Shown here: positions 48,133-57,116 of the stretch, piece after piece | Layout: the number at the start of each line of letters is the position of its first letter | How positions within the stretch are numbered: position 1 is the stretch's first letter | Assembly: GCA_046046245.1 (NCBI GenBank) | Contig: JBJOKE010000016.1 | Coordinates: forward strand, 1 to 58,759 | Reading direction: 5' to 3' | Length of the DNA stretch: 58,759 bases | Source of the DNA: UBA4615 sp046046245 | Lineage (GTDB): Bacteria; Pseudomonadota; Gammaproteobacteria; Burkholderiales; Burkholderiaceae_E | Notes under the pieces: generated by a model | Databases searched by the model: none | What the model saw: the letters and a program-made list of their open reading frames with translations, nothing else | What the model was told of the DNA's origin: nothing | Position numbers and translations under genes: made by a program

Positions 48133-48600
48133 TCAGCCGCGCCCGGTGCTGCCGAATCCGCCGGCGCCGCGGGCGCTGGCATCGAAGTCGTCGACGACGC
48201 GGAACCGCGCCCGCGCCACCGGCACGATCACCATCTGCGCGATCCGCTCCATCGGTTGCACGACGAAGCGGCCGGCCTCGCCCGACGAGGGCGGGTTGCG
48301 GTTCCAGCAGGAGACCATCAGCGGGCCCTGGTAGTCGGCGTCGATCAGCCCGACCAGGTTGCCGAGCACGATGCCGTGCCTGTGGCCGAGCCCCGAACGC
48401 GGCAGCAGCACGGCCGCGTAGCCGGGGTCGGCGAGGTGGATCGCGAGACCGGTGGGGATCAGCACCGTCTGCCCCGGTTCGAGCGTCAGCGGCGCATCCA
48501 GGCAGGCGCGCAGGTCGAGGCCGGCGCTGCCGTCGGTCGCATAGGCGGGCAGCGCGTCGCGCATCCGCGGGTCCAGGATCTTCAGGGCGATGTCGAGCAT
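48133..48600 (-). CDS. dut: dUTP diphosphatase
   Basis: Trimeric dUTPase of 155 residues that hydrolyses dUTP to dUMP, keeping uracil out of DNA. Motifs 1-5 are present: AGLDLRA, PRSGLGHRHG, GLIDADYQGPL with the catalytic Asp, ERIAQMV, and the C-terminal arm RGAGGFGSTGRG. A slightly unusual WNRNPPSSGEAGRF segment replaces the common loop between motifs 3 and 4. Last gene of the ribF-to-dut block. Confidence 0.95.
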   Translation of the reverse strand: MLDIALKILDPRMRDALPAYATDGSAGLDLRACLDAPLTLEPGQTVLIPTGLAIHLADPGYAAVLLPRSGLGHRHGIVLGNLVGLIDADYQGPLMVSCWNRNPPSSGEAGRFVVQPMERIAQMVIVPVARARFRVVDDFDASARGAGGFGSTGRG

Positions 48601-48685
48601 GGGCGGCTGGGCACGGCGGCTGCGGGGCGCGCAAGGCTAGCACGCGGCCGGGTGCGTCGGCCCCGGGGCCGACGCCGCGCGGCGC

Positions 48686-49330
48686 TCAGCGATCCGCGTC
48701 GCGCTTGCGGCGCCCGCGCCGCCAGCCGCCGAGCACGAAGTACGCGACCAGCGCGAGGACGACCAGCGTCCCGACCTCGTCCGCCGACCGCGTCAGCGCC
48801 GTCGCGACGATCGTGAGCAGCATCCATGCGGCACCGATGGCCAGCAGGGCGATCACCAGGCGGTCCTTCGGCGGGCGGCCAGACCAGGCGCCCAGTGCCC
48901 GGCCCGCGAGCGCGGCGAGGTCGGCGGGGCCCGCCGAGGGCATCGCCGGACCTGCGGCAGCGGTCGGCGCATCGGCCGCGGACGGCGGCTGCTCGGCCGG
49001 CTCCAGCGGCTCGGTGCGGCCGGCGGCCATGCCCGGCGGACCGATCGGTGCGGGCGGTCGGCCGCCGAAGCGGGTCGCGCCGGCGCCCGGCGCCGCGGCC
49101 GGCGTGTCCTCGTGCGGCGGGGGTCCGTCGGCCTGCTGCGGTGGCGCGCCGCCGAAGCGGGTCGCCCGCGCGGCCCGTCCGGCTTCGGCCGCGGCCGCCT
49201 GCAGCCGGTGCGCCGCCGGCGCGCTCGCGGCCTCCAGCAGCCGCGCGAAGTCGCCGTCGCGCGGTGCGCGGCCGAGGGCCGTCGAGTCGGGCAGGCCGGC
49301 GGTCGGCACCGGGTGCGACGGACCGGCCAT
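48686..49330 (-). CDS. Hypothetical protein: disordered Pro/Ala-rich region and C-terminal membrane helices
   Basis: A 214-residue protein I do not recognise. Residues 1-~140 are low complexity with two copies of ATRFGGxPP (ARATRFGGAPPQ and GATRFGGRPPAP). Two hydrophobic helices (RLVIALLAIGAAWMLLTIV and LVVLALVAYFVLGGW) and a basic tail GRRKRDADR follow, so the long N-terminal part probably faces the cytoplasm. It begins 5 bp after coaBC on the same strand, within the housekeeping operon. Confidence 0.65.
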   Translation of the reverse strand: MAGPSHPVPTAGLPDSTALGRAPRDGDFARLLEAASAPAAHRLQAAAAEAGRAARATRFGGAPPQQADGPPPHEDTPAAAPGAGATRFGGRPPAPIGPPGMAAGRTEPLEPAEQPPSAADAPTAAAGPAMPSAGPADLAALAGRALGAWSGRPPKDRLVIALLAIGAAWMLLTIVATALTRSADEVGTLVVLALVAYFVLGGWRRGRRKRDADR

Positions 49331-49335
49331 CGCCG

Positions 49336-50565
49336 TCAGCAGCGGGCGTCGGGCAGCCGACGCGCGATCTCGCCGACCAGGGCGCCGGCGAGCGCCGTCT
49401 TGCTCGCGCGAGGCAGCCGCGACATGCCCTGCGCGTCGACCAGCAGCAGCTCGTTGTCGTCCAGGCCGAAGGTCGCCTGCCCGAGGTTGCCGACCAGCAG
49501 CGGCACGCCCTTGCGGCGGCGCTTGTCCTGCGCGTTGGCCTCGAGGTCCTCGGTCTCGGCGGCGAAGCCCACGCAGAACGGCGCGCCGGGCCGCTTCGCG
49601 ACGGTGGCGAGGATGTCGGGGTTCTGCGCGAACTCGAGCGCCGGTGGCGCGCCGCCCTCGGTCTTCTTCAGCTTGCGGTCCGATGCGTTGGCCACACGCC
49701 AGTCGGCGACCGCGGCGACCGCGACGAACACGTCCTGGCCCGCGACCTCGGCCTCGACCGCGGCCAGCATCTCGCGCGCGCTGCGCACGCCGACGCGGCG
49801 CACGCCGAACGGCGCGTCGAGGGCGGTCGGGCCGGAGACCAGCACGACCTCGGCGCCCGCGTGCCGGCAGGCGCGCGCGATCGCATAGCCCATCTTGCCC
49901 GACGACAGGTTCGTGATGCCGCGCACCGGGTCGATCGGCTCGAAGGTCGGGCCCGCGGTGACCAGCACCCGCCGGCCGGCGAGGACCTTCGGCGCGAAGA
50001 ACGCGATCGTCTCCTCGACCAGCTGCCGCGCCTCGAGCATCCGGCCGTCGCCGACCTCGCCGCAGGCCTGCTCGCCGCTGCCCGGGCCGAGGATCGCGAC
50101 GCCGTCGGCGCGCAGCGTCGCGACGTTGCGCTGCGTCGCCGCCGCCTGCCACATCTGCCGGTTCATCGCGGGCGCGACCAGCAGCGGACAGTCGCGCGCG
50201 AGCACCAGCGTCGACAGCAGGTCGTCGGCGAGCCCGTTCGCGACCTTGGCCATGAAGTCGGCGGTGGCCGGGGCGACGAGGATCGCATCGGCGCCGCGCG
50301 ACAGGTCGATGTGCGGCATGCCGTTGTCGATCCGGCCGTCCCAGGCGTCGACGTAGACCGCGCGGCCGGTCAGCGCCTGGAAGGTCGCGGTGCCGATGAA
50401 CTGCGTCGCGGCCTCGGTCATCGCGACCTGCACGGTGGCGCCGCGCCGCTGCAGCTCGCGCGCCAGCTCGCAGGCCTTGAACGCGGCCACGCCGCCGGTC
50501 ACGCCGAGCAGCAGGTGTCGGCCGGCGAGCTCGCCGGCGGCGGGAGAGGGCACGGGCTCGGTCAT
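49336..50565 (-). CDS. coaBC: Bifunctional phosphopantothenoylcysteine decarboxylase / phosphopantothenate-cysteine ligase
   Basis: Two consecutive coenzyme A enzymes in one 409-residue protein. The N-terminal flavin-dependent CoaC domain has GVTGGVAAFKACELARELQ, catalytic His in GMPHIDLSRGADA and the PAMNRQMW motif with a Cys in GEQACGE. The C-terminal CoaB domain begins VLVTAGPTFEPIDPVRGITNLSSGKMG and has ADWRVANASDRKLKK with the ligase lysines. Adjacent to lspA with no gap. Confidence 0.95.
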   Translation of the reverse strand: MTEPVPSPAAGELAGRHLLLGVTGGVAAFKACELARELQRRGATVQVAMTEAATQFIGTATFQALTGRAVYVDAWDGRIDNGMPHIDLSRGADAILVAPATADFMAKVANGLADDLLSTLVLARDCPLLVAPAMNRQMWQAAATQRNVATLRADGVAILGPGSGEQACGEVGDGRMLEARQLVEETIAFFAPKVLAGRRVLVTAGPTFEPIDPVRGITNLSSGKMGYAIARACRHAGAEVVLVSGPTALDAPFGVRRVGVRSAREMLAAVEAEVAGQDVFVAVAAVADWRVANASDRKLKKTEGGAPPALEFAQNPDILATVAKRPGAPFCVGFAAETEDLEANAQDKRRRKGVPLLVGNLGQATFGLDDNELLLVDAQGMSRLPRASKTALAGALVGEIARRLPDARC

Positions 50566-51063
50566 TCAGCGACTCTTGCGGACGCGCAGCAGTTCGTCAA
50601 GGATCAGCAGGACGGCGCCCACGGTGATGGCCGAGTCGGCGACGTTGAAGGCGGGGAAGTAGGCCCGGTCGAACCAGTGGGCGAGCAGGAAGTCGAGCAC
50701 CTGGCCGTGCACCAGCCGGTCGATCACGTTGCCGATCGCGCCGCCCAGGATCAGCGCCAGCGCGAATGCGAACAGTCGCTGCGAGGCGTGGTTCACCAGC
50801 AGCCAGACGATGAACGCCGAGGCGCCGATGCCGATGGCGACGAAGAACCAGCGCTGCCAGCCGTCGGCGCCCGCGAGGAAGCTGAAGGCCGCGCCGGGGT
50901 TCCAGACGAGGGTGAGGTCGAACAGCCCCGGCACCACCGTGACCCGCTCCCCCGTCCTGAAGCGCTCGAACACCCAGAACTTGGTGATCTGGTCGACGAT
51001 CAGCACCAGCGCGGCCAGCGCGAGCCAGTTGCGCGGGCCGGGCTTCGACGAGCGGCGGGCCAT
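50566..51063 (-). CDS. lspA: Lipoprotein signal peptidase (prolipoprotein signal peptidase II)
   Basis: Inner-membrane aspartic protease that removes signal peptides from prolipoproteins. It has 165 residues and four helices. The catalytic Asp residues are in NVIDRLVHGQVLDFL and FNVADSAITVG, with the conserved VWNPGAAFSFL loop. It follows ileS by 11 bp and abuts coaBC, as usual in this order. Confidence 0.95.
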   Translation of the reverse strand: MARRSSKPGPRNWLALAALVLIVDQITKFWVFERFRTGERVTVVPGLFDLTLVWNPGAAFSFLAGADGWQRWFFVAIGIGASAFIVWLLVNHASQRLFAFALALILGGAIGNVIDRLVHGQVLDFLLAHWFDRAYFPAFNVADSAITVGAVLLILDELLRVRKSR

Positions 51064-51074
51064 CGGCGGGCGCC

Positions 51075-53942
51075 TCAGGCCGCGTGGCGCGGCTCGCCCG
51101 CGCCGAACAGGTTGCTCGTGCAGCGGCCGCACAGCCCCGGGTGCGCCGCGTCGTGGCCGACGTCGTCGCGCCAGTGCCAGCAGCGCTCGCACTTCGCGTG
51201 CGCGCTCGGGGTCACCCCGATCCGGCCGACGGCCGCGGCCTCGGCCGGCACCTCGCCGGCCTCGGCCTCGCGCAGCCGCGCGGCCGAGGTGATCAGCACG
51301 AAGCGCAGGTCCTCGCCCAGGCTCGCGAGGTCCTCGAAGAGCACGCCCTCGGCCGCGACGTCGACCTCGGCCTGCAGCGACGAGCCGATCGACCCGGTGG
51401 CGCGTACCGCCTCGATCGCCTTCGTCACCTCGCCCCGCCATGCGCGCAGCCGCGCCCACTTCGCGAGCAGCGCCTCGGCGTCGGGCACCTCGGGATAGGC
51501 GTGGTACGTCTGCGTGAAGATCGTCTCGCCCTGCGCGGCCCAGGTCTTCGGGTCGAGCAGCGGCCAGGCCTCCTCCGCGGTGAACGACAGGATCGGCGCC
51601 ATCGAGCGGACGATCGACTGCGTGACGTGCCACAGCGCGGTCTGCGCCGAACGCCGCGCCAGCGACCTGGGCGCCGTGGTGTAGAGCCGGTCCTTCAGCA
51701 CGTCGAGGAAGAATGCGCCGAGGTCCTCGGAGCAGAACACCTGCAGGCCCGAGACGATCGGGTGGAACTCGAAGCGGCCGTAGGCGGCGACGACCTCGGC
51801 CTGCCACTGCGCGCCGCGCGCGAGCATCCAGCGGTCGATCTCGAGCATCTGCGCGAGGGGCACCGCGTCGGCCTGCGCGTCGAAGTCGGCGAGGTTCGCG
51901 AGCAGGAAGCGCAGCGTGTTGCGGATCCGCCGGTAGGCCTCGACCACGCGCTTGAGGATCTCGTCGGACAGCGACAGCTCGCCCGAGTAGTCGGTGGAGG
52001 CGACCCAGAGCCGCAGGACTTCGGCGCCGAGCGTGTCGCTGACCTTCTGCGGCACGACGACGTTGCCCAGCGACTTGCTCATCTTCCGGCCCTCGCCGTC
52101 GACGACGAAGCCGTGGGTCAGCAGCGCCTTGTAGGGCGCGCGGCCGTTGATCATGCAGGAGGTCAGCAGCGACGAGTGGAACCAGCCGCGGTGCTGGTCG
52201 CTGCCTTCGAGGTAGAGGTCCGCCGGGAAGGCCGACTGGTCGGCGTGCGAGCCGCGCAGCACGGTCTCGTGGGTGGTGCCCGAGTCGAACCAGACGTCGA
52301 GGGTGTCGCGGTTCTTCTCGTACAGGTCGGCCTCGTCGCCCAGCAGCTCGCGCGGATCGAGCGTCTGCCAGGCCTCGATGCCGCCGGTCTCGATGCGCTT
52401 CGCGACGGCCTCCAGCAGCTCGGGCGTACGCGGGTGCAGCGCGCCGGTCTCGCGGTGGACGAAGAAGGCCATCGGCACGCCCCACTGCCGCTGGCGCGAC
52501 AGCGTCCAGTCGGGCCGGTTGGCGATCATCGCGTGCAGCCGCGCCTGGCCCCAGGACGGGTAGAAGTCGGTCGCGTCGATCGCGGCGAGGGCCCGCTCGC
52601 GCAGCGTGGCGCCCTGTTTCGGCTGCACGTCCATGCCCGCGAACCACTGGCTGGTCGCACGGTAGATCACCGGCGTCTTGTGCCGCCAGCAGTGCATGTA
52701 CGGGTGCAGGTACTTCTCGACCTTGAAGAGGGTGCCGTTCGCCCGCATCGTCTCGACGATCTTCGGGTTCGCGTCCCAGATCCTGTCGCCGCCCCAGTGC
52801 GGCAGCGTGCTCGCGTAGCGGCCGTCGCCGGTGACCGGGTTCAGGATGTCGGCGTCCTTCATCCCGTAGCGCTTGCACGAGAGGAAGTCCTCCACGCCAT
52901 AGGCGGGCGACGAATGGACCAGGCCGGTGCCGCTGTCGAGCGTCACGTACTCGCCGAGGTAGACCGGGGACACGCGATCGAAGAAGGGATGGCGGAACTC
53001 GAGCAGCTCGAGCGCCTTGCCGGCCGCGGTGGCGAGCACGGTGCCCGCCGGCAGCTTCCACGCGGCGAGGCAGGCCTCGACGCGCTCCTTCGCGAGCAGC
53101 AGCGTGACCGGCGCGCCGTCTCGTTCGGTCGCCACCAGCGCGTACTCGAAGTCCGGATGCAGGTTCAGCGCCTGGTTCGCGGGCAGCGTCCACGGCGTGG
53201 TGGTCCAGATCACCGCGTAGCCCGCGCCTTCGGGCAGCGTCGGCAGCCCGAAGGCCGCGGCGAGCTTCGCGCGGTCGGTGAACGCGAAGCCGACGTCGAC
53301 CGCGAGGTCCGTGCGGTCGGCGTACTCGACCTCGGCCTCGGCGAGCGCCGAGCCGCAGTCGAAGCACCAGTTCACCGGCTTCAGCCCGCGGAAGACGAAG
53401 CCGGCGTCCATGATCCTGCCTAGCGCGCGCAGCTCGTCGGCCTCGTTGCGCGGCGCCATCGTGAGGTATGGATCCTCCCACTGGCCGAGCACGCCGAGAC
53501 GGATGAAGTCCTTCTTCTGCCGCGCGATCTGCTCGGTCGCATAGGCGCGCGACTTCGACTGCACCTCGGCGGCCGGCAGCGACTTGCCGAACTGCTTCTC
53601 GATCTGGATCTCGATCGGCATGCCGTGGCAGTCCCAGCCCGGCACGTAGCGCGCGTCGAAGCCCGCCATGTTGCGGCACTTCGTGATGACGTCCTTCAGG
53701 ATCTTGTTGACCGCGTGGCCGATGTGGATGTCGCCGTTCGCATAAGGCGGGCCGTCGTGCAGCACGAACAGCGGGCGGCCCTTGCTGAACGCGCGGATGC
53801 GCTTGTAGAGCCCCTTGTCCTGCCAGTCGGCGACCCACTTCGGCTCGCGCCTGGCGAGGTCGCCGCGCATCGGGAAGGGCGTGTCGGGCAGGTTGAGCGT
53901 GGCCCGGTAGTCGGGCTTGGAGGGGGTGTTCTGGTCGGCCAT
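51075..53942 (-). CDS. ileS: Isoleucine-tRNA ligase
   Basis: Class I aminoacyl-tRNA synthetase of 955 residues. The HIGH motif reads GDIHIGHAVNK near residue 70; the KMSKS loop is GRKMSKSLGN near 600. The large editing CP1 domain and the C-terminal zinc finger (CERCWHWRDDVG...LCGRC) are present, so it is the bacterial type I enzyme. The start at ATG 53942 (MADQNTPSKPDYRATLNLPDT) matches relatives. It lies 29 bp after ribF. Confidence 0.97.
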   Translation of the reverse strand: MADQNTPSKPDYRATLNLPDTPFPMRGDLARREPKWVADWQDKGLYKRIRAFSKGRPLFVLHDGPPYANGDIHIGHAVNKILKDVITKCRNMAGFDARYVPGWDCHGMPIEIQIEKQFGKSLPAAEVQSKSRAYATEQIARQKKDFIRLGVLGQWEDPYLTMAPRNEADELRALGRIMDAGFVFRGLKPVNWCFDCGSALAEAEVEYADRTDLAVDVGFAFTDRAKLAAAFGLPTLPEGAGYAVIWTTTPWTLPANQALNLHPDFEYALVATERDGAPVTLLLAKERVEACLAAWKLPAGTVLATAAGKALELLEFRHPFFDRVSPVYLGEYVTLDSGTGLVHSSPAYGVEDFLSCKRYGMKDADILNPVTGDGRYASTLPHWGGDRIWDANPKIVETMRANGTLFKVEKYLHPYMHCWRHKTPVIYRATSQWFAGMDVQPKQGATLRERALAAIDATDFYPSWGQARLHAMIANRPDWTLSRQRQWGVPMAFFVHRETGALHPRTPELLEAVAKRIETGGIEAWQTLDPRELLGDEADLYEKNRDTLDVWFDSGTTHETVLRGSHADQSAFPADLYLEGSDQHRGWFHSSLLTSCMINGRAPYKALLTHGFVVDGEGRKMSKSLGNVVVPQKVSDTLGAEVLRLWVASTDYSGELSLSDEILKRVVEAYRRIRNTLRFLLANLADFDAQADAVPLAQMLEIDRWMLARGAQWQAEVVAAYGRFEFHPIVSGLQVFCSEDLGAFFLDVLKDRLYTTAPRSLARRSAQTALWHVTQSIVRSMAPILSFTAEEAWPLLDPKTWAAQGETIFTQTYHAYPEVPDAEALLAKWARLRAWRGEVTKAIEAVRATGSIGSSLQAEVDVAAEGVLFEDLASLGEDLRFVLITSAARLREAEAGEVPAEAAAVGRIGVTPSAHAKCERCWHWRDDVGHDAAHPGLCGRCTSNLFGAGEPRHAA

Positions 53943-53971
53943 CTGGAGGGCTCGGTGGTGCGGGCGCGCAG

Positions 53972-54931
53972 TCAGCGCGCCACGGGAGGAAGGAGGGCGG
54001 CGAAGTGCGCGCGGGCGTCGTCGGCGTCCCGGCGGATCTGCGCGACCAGCGCGTCCAGGCCGTCGTAGTGCGCCTCGTCGCGCAGCTTGCGCAGGAACTC
54101 GACGCGGATCACGCGGCCGTAGGCGTCGCCGTGCCAGTCGAGCACGTGGGTCTCGAGCAGCGGCGCGCCGTCGGTCTCGACCGCGGGCCGCGTACCCAGG
54201 CTCGCGACGCCGGCCAGCGGCGCGTCGGCGAGGCCGTGGACGCGGACGACGAAGATGCCCCCGAGCGCGGGGCGGCCATGCGGGATCCGCAGGTTCAGCG
54301 TCGGGAACCCGAGCTCGCGGCCGAGCTTGCGGCCGTGGACCACGTGGCCCGACATCACGTAGGGGCGGCCGAGCAGCCGCTCGACGCGGCCGAAGTCGGC
54401 GGCGGCGAGCGCGGCGCGGACCGCGGAGCTGGAGATCCGCTCGCCGCCCTCCGCGACCGTCTCCATCCGCCGGACTGCGAAGCCGTGCGCCGCGCCGGCC
54501 TGCGCGAGCGAGGCGAAGTCGCCGGCGCGGCGGGCGCCGTAGCGGAAATCGTCGCCGATCAGCAGGTGCCGCACCCGCAGCCCGTCGACCAGCACCCGTT
54601 CGACGAAGGCCTCGGGCGCGAGCGACGCGAATCGCTCGTTGAAGTGGACCACGCAGACCCGGTCGACGCCGGCCGCCTCGAGCGCCTCGAGCTTGTCGCG
54701 CAGCGTCGCGATCCGGGCGGGGGCCTCGACCCCGGGCCGGCGGCCCGCGAAGAACTCGCGCGGATGCGGGTCGAAGGTGAGCACGCAGGACGGCAGGCCG
54801 AGCCGGACCGCGTCGCGTCCGAGCGCGTCGAGCAGCGCGCGGTGGCCGCGGTGCACGCCATCGAAGTTGCCGATGGTGAGGGCACAGGGGCGACGCTGCT
54901 CGGGCGGTGGAAGACGGCGGAAGACGTGCAT
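53972..54931 (-). CDS. ribF: Bifunctional riboflavin kinase / FAD synthetase
   Basis: Converts riboflavin to FMN and FAD. The N-terminal FAD synthetase domain has TIGNFDGVHRGHRALL and the nucleotide motif ISSSAVRAAL; the C-terminal kinase domain has GRELGFPTLNL and the end GDAYGRVIRVEFLRKLRDE. From ATG 54931 (MHVFRRLP) it is 319 residues. An ATG at 54958 lies inside a probable -10 element, so the shorter form is preferred. First gene of the ribF-ileS-lspA-coaBC-hypothetical-dut block. Confidence 0.93.
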   Translation of the reverse strand: MHVFRRLPPPEQRRPCALTIGNFDGVHRGHRALLDALGRDAVRLGLPSCVLTFDPHPREFFAGRRPGVEAPARIATLRDKLEALEAAGVDRVCVVHFNERFASLAPEAFVERVLVDGLRVRHLLIGDDFRYGARRAGDFASLAQAGAAHGFAVRRMETVAEGGERISSSAVRAALAAADFGRVERLLGRPYVMSGHVVHGRKLGRELGFPTLNLRIPHGRPALGGIFVVRVHGLADAPLAGVASLGTRPAVETDGAPLLETHVLDWHGDAYGRVIRVEFLRKLRDEAHYDGLDALVAQIRRDADDARAHFAALLPPVAR

Positions 54932-54945
54932 GCGCTCGGACGCAA

Positions 54946-55026
54946 AACCTTGAATCATAAGCCAATCCGGGCCGTTTCCGGCGGCGGGCGGATGCTAGAC
55001 TGCGCGGTTTCCCCTCGGACCCGCCG
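54946..55026. promoter_or_regulatory. Divergent promoter region for ribF and purN
   Basis: On the minus strand TATGAT (about 54953-54958) is a five-of-six match to the -10 consensus for ribF. On the plus strand TGC-TAGACT around 54992-55000 has an extended -10 form for purN. Neither has a good -35, and no operator was identified. Confidence 0.45.
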
Positions 55027-55671
55027 TTGAAGACCGTCGCGATCCTGATCTCGGGCCAGGGCTCGAACATGGCCAGCCTGGCGCGCGCCTGCCGCGACGC
55101 AGGCTGGCCCGCCCGGATCGCCGTGGTGATCTCCAACCGCGCCGACGCCCCGGGGCTGGCAGTGGCCGCCGGGCTGGGCCTGGAGACCGAGGTCGTGCCC
55201 CACGGCGCCTACCGGGACCGTGAGGCCTTCGATGCCGCGCTCGACGCGCGGCTGCGGGCCCGGGGCGTCGACCTGGTGGTGCTGGCCGGTTTCATGCGGA
55301 TCCTGACGGACGGTTTCGTGAGCGGCTGGGCGGGGCGGATGGTCAACGTCCACCCGTCGCTGCTGCCGTCGTTCCCTGGCCTCGACACGCACGCGCGCGC
55401 GCTCGCCGCCGGCGTGCGGGTGCACGGTGCCACCGTCCACCTCGTGACGCCGACGCTCGACCACGGACCGATCCTCGCGCAGGCCGCGGTGCCGGTGCTC
55501 GACGACGACGACGCGGCGAGGCTGGCCGCCCGGGTGCTGCGCGCCGAGCACCGGCTGCTGCCGGCGGCGGTGCGCTGGCTGGTCGACGGCCGGGTGCGGG
55601 TCTCGGACGGCAGGGCGAGGGTCGAGGGCGTGCCGGATGCCGAGCGGTTGACCTGGGAGGGGGCCGAATGA
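55027..55671 (+). CDS. purN: Phosphoribosylglycinamide formyltransferase
   Basis: Third step of purine synthesis: transfers a formyl group from 10-formyl-THF to GAR. It has 214 residues. The N-terminal VAILISGQGSNMASL, the catalytic HPSLLP within VNVHPSLLPSFPG with its Asn, and the Asp in TLDHGPILAQ are present. The start is TTG 55027; no ATG is nearby and MKTVAILISGQGSN matches the family. It overlaps the following methyltransferase start by four bases. Confidence 0.95.
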   Translation: MKTVAILISGQGSNMASLARACRDAGWPARIAVVISNRADAPGLAVAAGLGLETEVVPHGAYRDREAFDAALDARLRARGVDLVVLAGFMRILTDGFVSGWAGRMVNVHPSLLPSFPGLDTHARALAAGVRVHGATVHLVTPTLDHGPILAQAAVPVLDDDDAARLAARVLRAEHRLLPAAVRWLVDGRVRVSDGRARVEGVPDAERLTWEGAE

Positions 55672-57035
55672 GCGCCGGACCGCAGTCGGACGCCGGACCG
55701 CAGCCGGGCACGGAGCCGCCTCATGCGCCGCAGCCGCAGCCTCAGCCGCAGCCTCAGCCTCAGCCTCAGCCTCAGCCTCAGCCGACCGGCGCCGAGCTCC
55801 CGAGGCTGTCCCCCCCGCTGGTTGCCGCGACCGAGCGCGCGCTGGCCGAGGTGCTGCAGCTCGACCGGCCCGCCGATTCGGTGCTGCGCGGCTTCTTCAA
55901 GGCGAACGAGCGACTCGGCCGACGCGACCGCGGCGTGATCGCCGAGACGGTCTTCGACGTGCTCCGCAACCGCCGCCGCTACGCGCACCAGGCCCAGTCG
56001 CTGCGCGGCCCGCTGCCGCGTCGGCTCGCCTGGCTGTCGCTGATGCTGCGCTTCGGCGAGGCGGTGCTGCCCGCGCTGAAGGCGCCGCCGCCCGACGAGG
56101 ACGCGTTGCGCCGGGCCACCCATGCCGATCCGGGCGGCCTGCCGCAGGCGGTCCGCCTGAGCCTGCCCGACTGGCTGCACGCCGAGCTGCTCGAGCAGGC
56201 GCGCGAGGACGGCGAGGCGGTGCCGCACGCCGCGGTCGAGCGCCTCGGGCAGGCGCTGCTGCATCCGGCGCCGCTCGACCTGCGGGCGAACCTGCTGAAG
56301 ACCGACCGCGATGCGCTGCGGGCCACGCTGGCCGCCGACGGCATCGAGGCCGAGCCGGTGCCGGGCTGCGAGACCGCGCTGCGCGTCCGCGGCAAGCCCG
56401 CGATCGAGAGACTGGCCGCCTTCGAGCGGGGCGACTTCGAGGTCCAGGACGCCGGCAGCCAGCGACTGGTGGAGTTCGCCGCGCCGCGTCGGGGCCAGAC
56501 CGTCGTCGACTTCTGCGCCGGCGCAGGCGGCAAGACCCTCGCGATCGCCGCGGCGATGCGCTCGAGCGGCCAGGTCTACGCCTGCGACGTCTCCACCGCG
56601 CGCCTGCAGCGGCTGAAGCCCCGGCTCGCGCGTTCTGGCGCGACCAGCGTCCAGCCCTTCGGTCTGGACAGCGAGCACGACCCGAAGCTCAGGCGCCTCG
56701 CCGGGCGCGCCGACCTGGTGCTGGTCGACGCGCCGTGCAGCGGGACCGGTACGCTGCGGCGCAATCCCGAGCTCAAGTGGCGGATGACGCCCGAGGCGGT
56801 CGTCGAGCTGAACGGCCGGCAGGGCTCGATCCTGGCCGCCGCCGCCCGTCTGGTGAAGCGCGGCGGCGTGCTGGTCTACGCGACCTGCAGCCTGCTCCGT
56901 CGCGAGAACGAAGCGGTCGTCGCGGCCTTCTCCGGCGCGCACCCCGGGTTTTCCGACCCTGTTGTCCTGCGGATCCGCCCCGACATCGACGGCTCCGACG
57001 GGTTCTTCGCGGCCCGTTGGATCCGGCGCGAATAG
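55668..57035 (+). CDS. RsmB/NOP-family 16S rRNA (cytosine-C5) methyltransferase
   Basis: A 455-residue SAM-dependent m5C methyltransferase. After a low-complexity N-terminus of about 40 residues with nine Pro-Gln pairs, a NusB-like region covers ~45-190. The catalytic domain has FCAGAGGKTLAIA, DAPCSGTGTL (Cys) and YATCSLL (second Cys), as required by the two-cysteine mechanism. Closest function is RsmB methylating 16S C967 in E. coli, although other family members modify other sites. ATG 55668 overlaps the purN stop. Confidence 0.9.
   Translation: MSAGPQSDAGPQPGTEPPHAPQPQPQPQPQPQPQPQPQPTGAELPRLSPPLVAATERALAEVLQLDRPADSVLRGFFKANERLGRRDRGVIAETVFDVLRNRRRYAHQAQSLRGPLPRRLAWLSLMLRFGEAVLPALKAPPPDEDALRRATHADPGGLPQAVRLSLPDWLHAELLEQAREDGEAVPHAAVERLGQALLHPAPLDLRANLLKTDRDALRATLAADGIEAEPVPGCETALRVRGKPAIERLAAFERGDFEVQDAGSQRLVEFAAPRRGQTVVDFCAGAGGKTLAIAAAMRSSGQVYACDVSTARLQRLKPRLARSGATSVQPFGLDSEHDPKLRRLAGRADLVLVDAPCSGTGTLRRNPELKWRMTPEAVVELNGRQGSILAAAARLVKRGGVLVYATCSLLRRENEAVVAAFSGAHPGFSDPVVLRIRPDIDGSDGFFAARWIRRE
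55728..55784 (+). repeat. Proline-glutamine hexanucleotide repeat
   Basis: Nine consecutive CCx-CAG pairs (mostly CCT CAG) encode a Pro-Gln tract at the N-terminus of the methyltransferase. The six-base unit keeps the frame; copy number is likely polymorphic. Confidence 0.9.
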
Positions 57036-57081
57036 AGGGACGCCCCGACGGACGCCCATGACGGGGCCGGTCGGCGGCCCT

Positions 57082-57087
57082 TACAAT
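57082..57087 (+). promoter_or_regulatory. -10 box of the desaturase gene
   Basis: TACAAT, five of six with consensus, lies 30 bp before the TTG start of the desaturase gene, in the short spacer after the methyltransferase. Confidence 0.5.
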
Positions 57088-57116
57088 CCGCGTGCACCTC
57101 ACAGGGAGCGGAGAAC

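Noticed and set aside
54932..54958. Upstream ATG (54958) as the ribF start
   Set aside because: It lies inside a TATGAT that fits a -10 element, and homologues begin near MHVFRRLP (54931).
55728..55784. Phase-variable on/off repeat
   Set aside because: The unit is six bases, so loss or gain of a unit keeps the reading frame; only length variation is expected.
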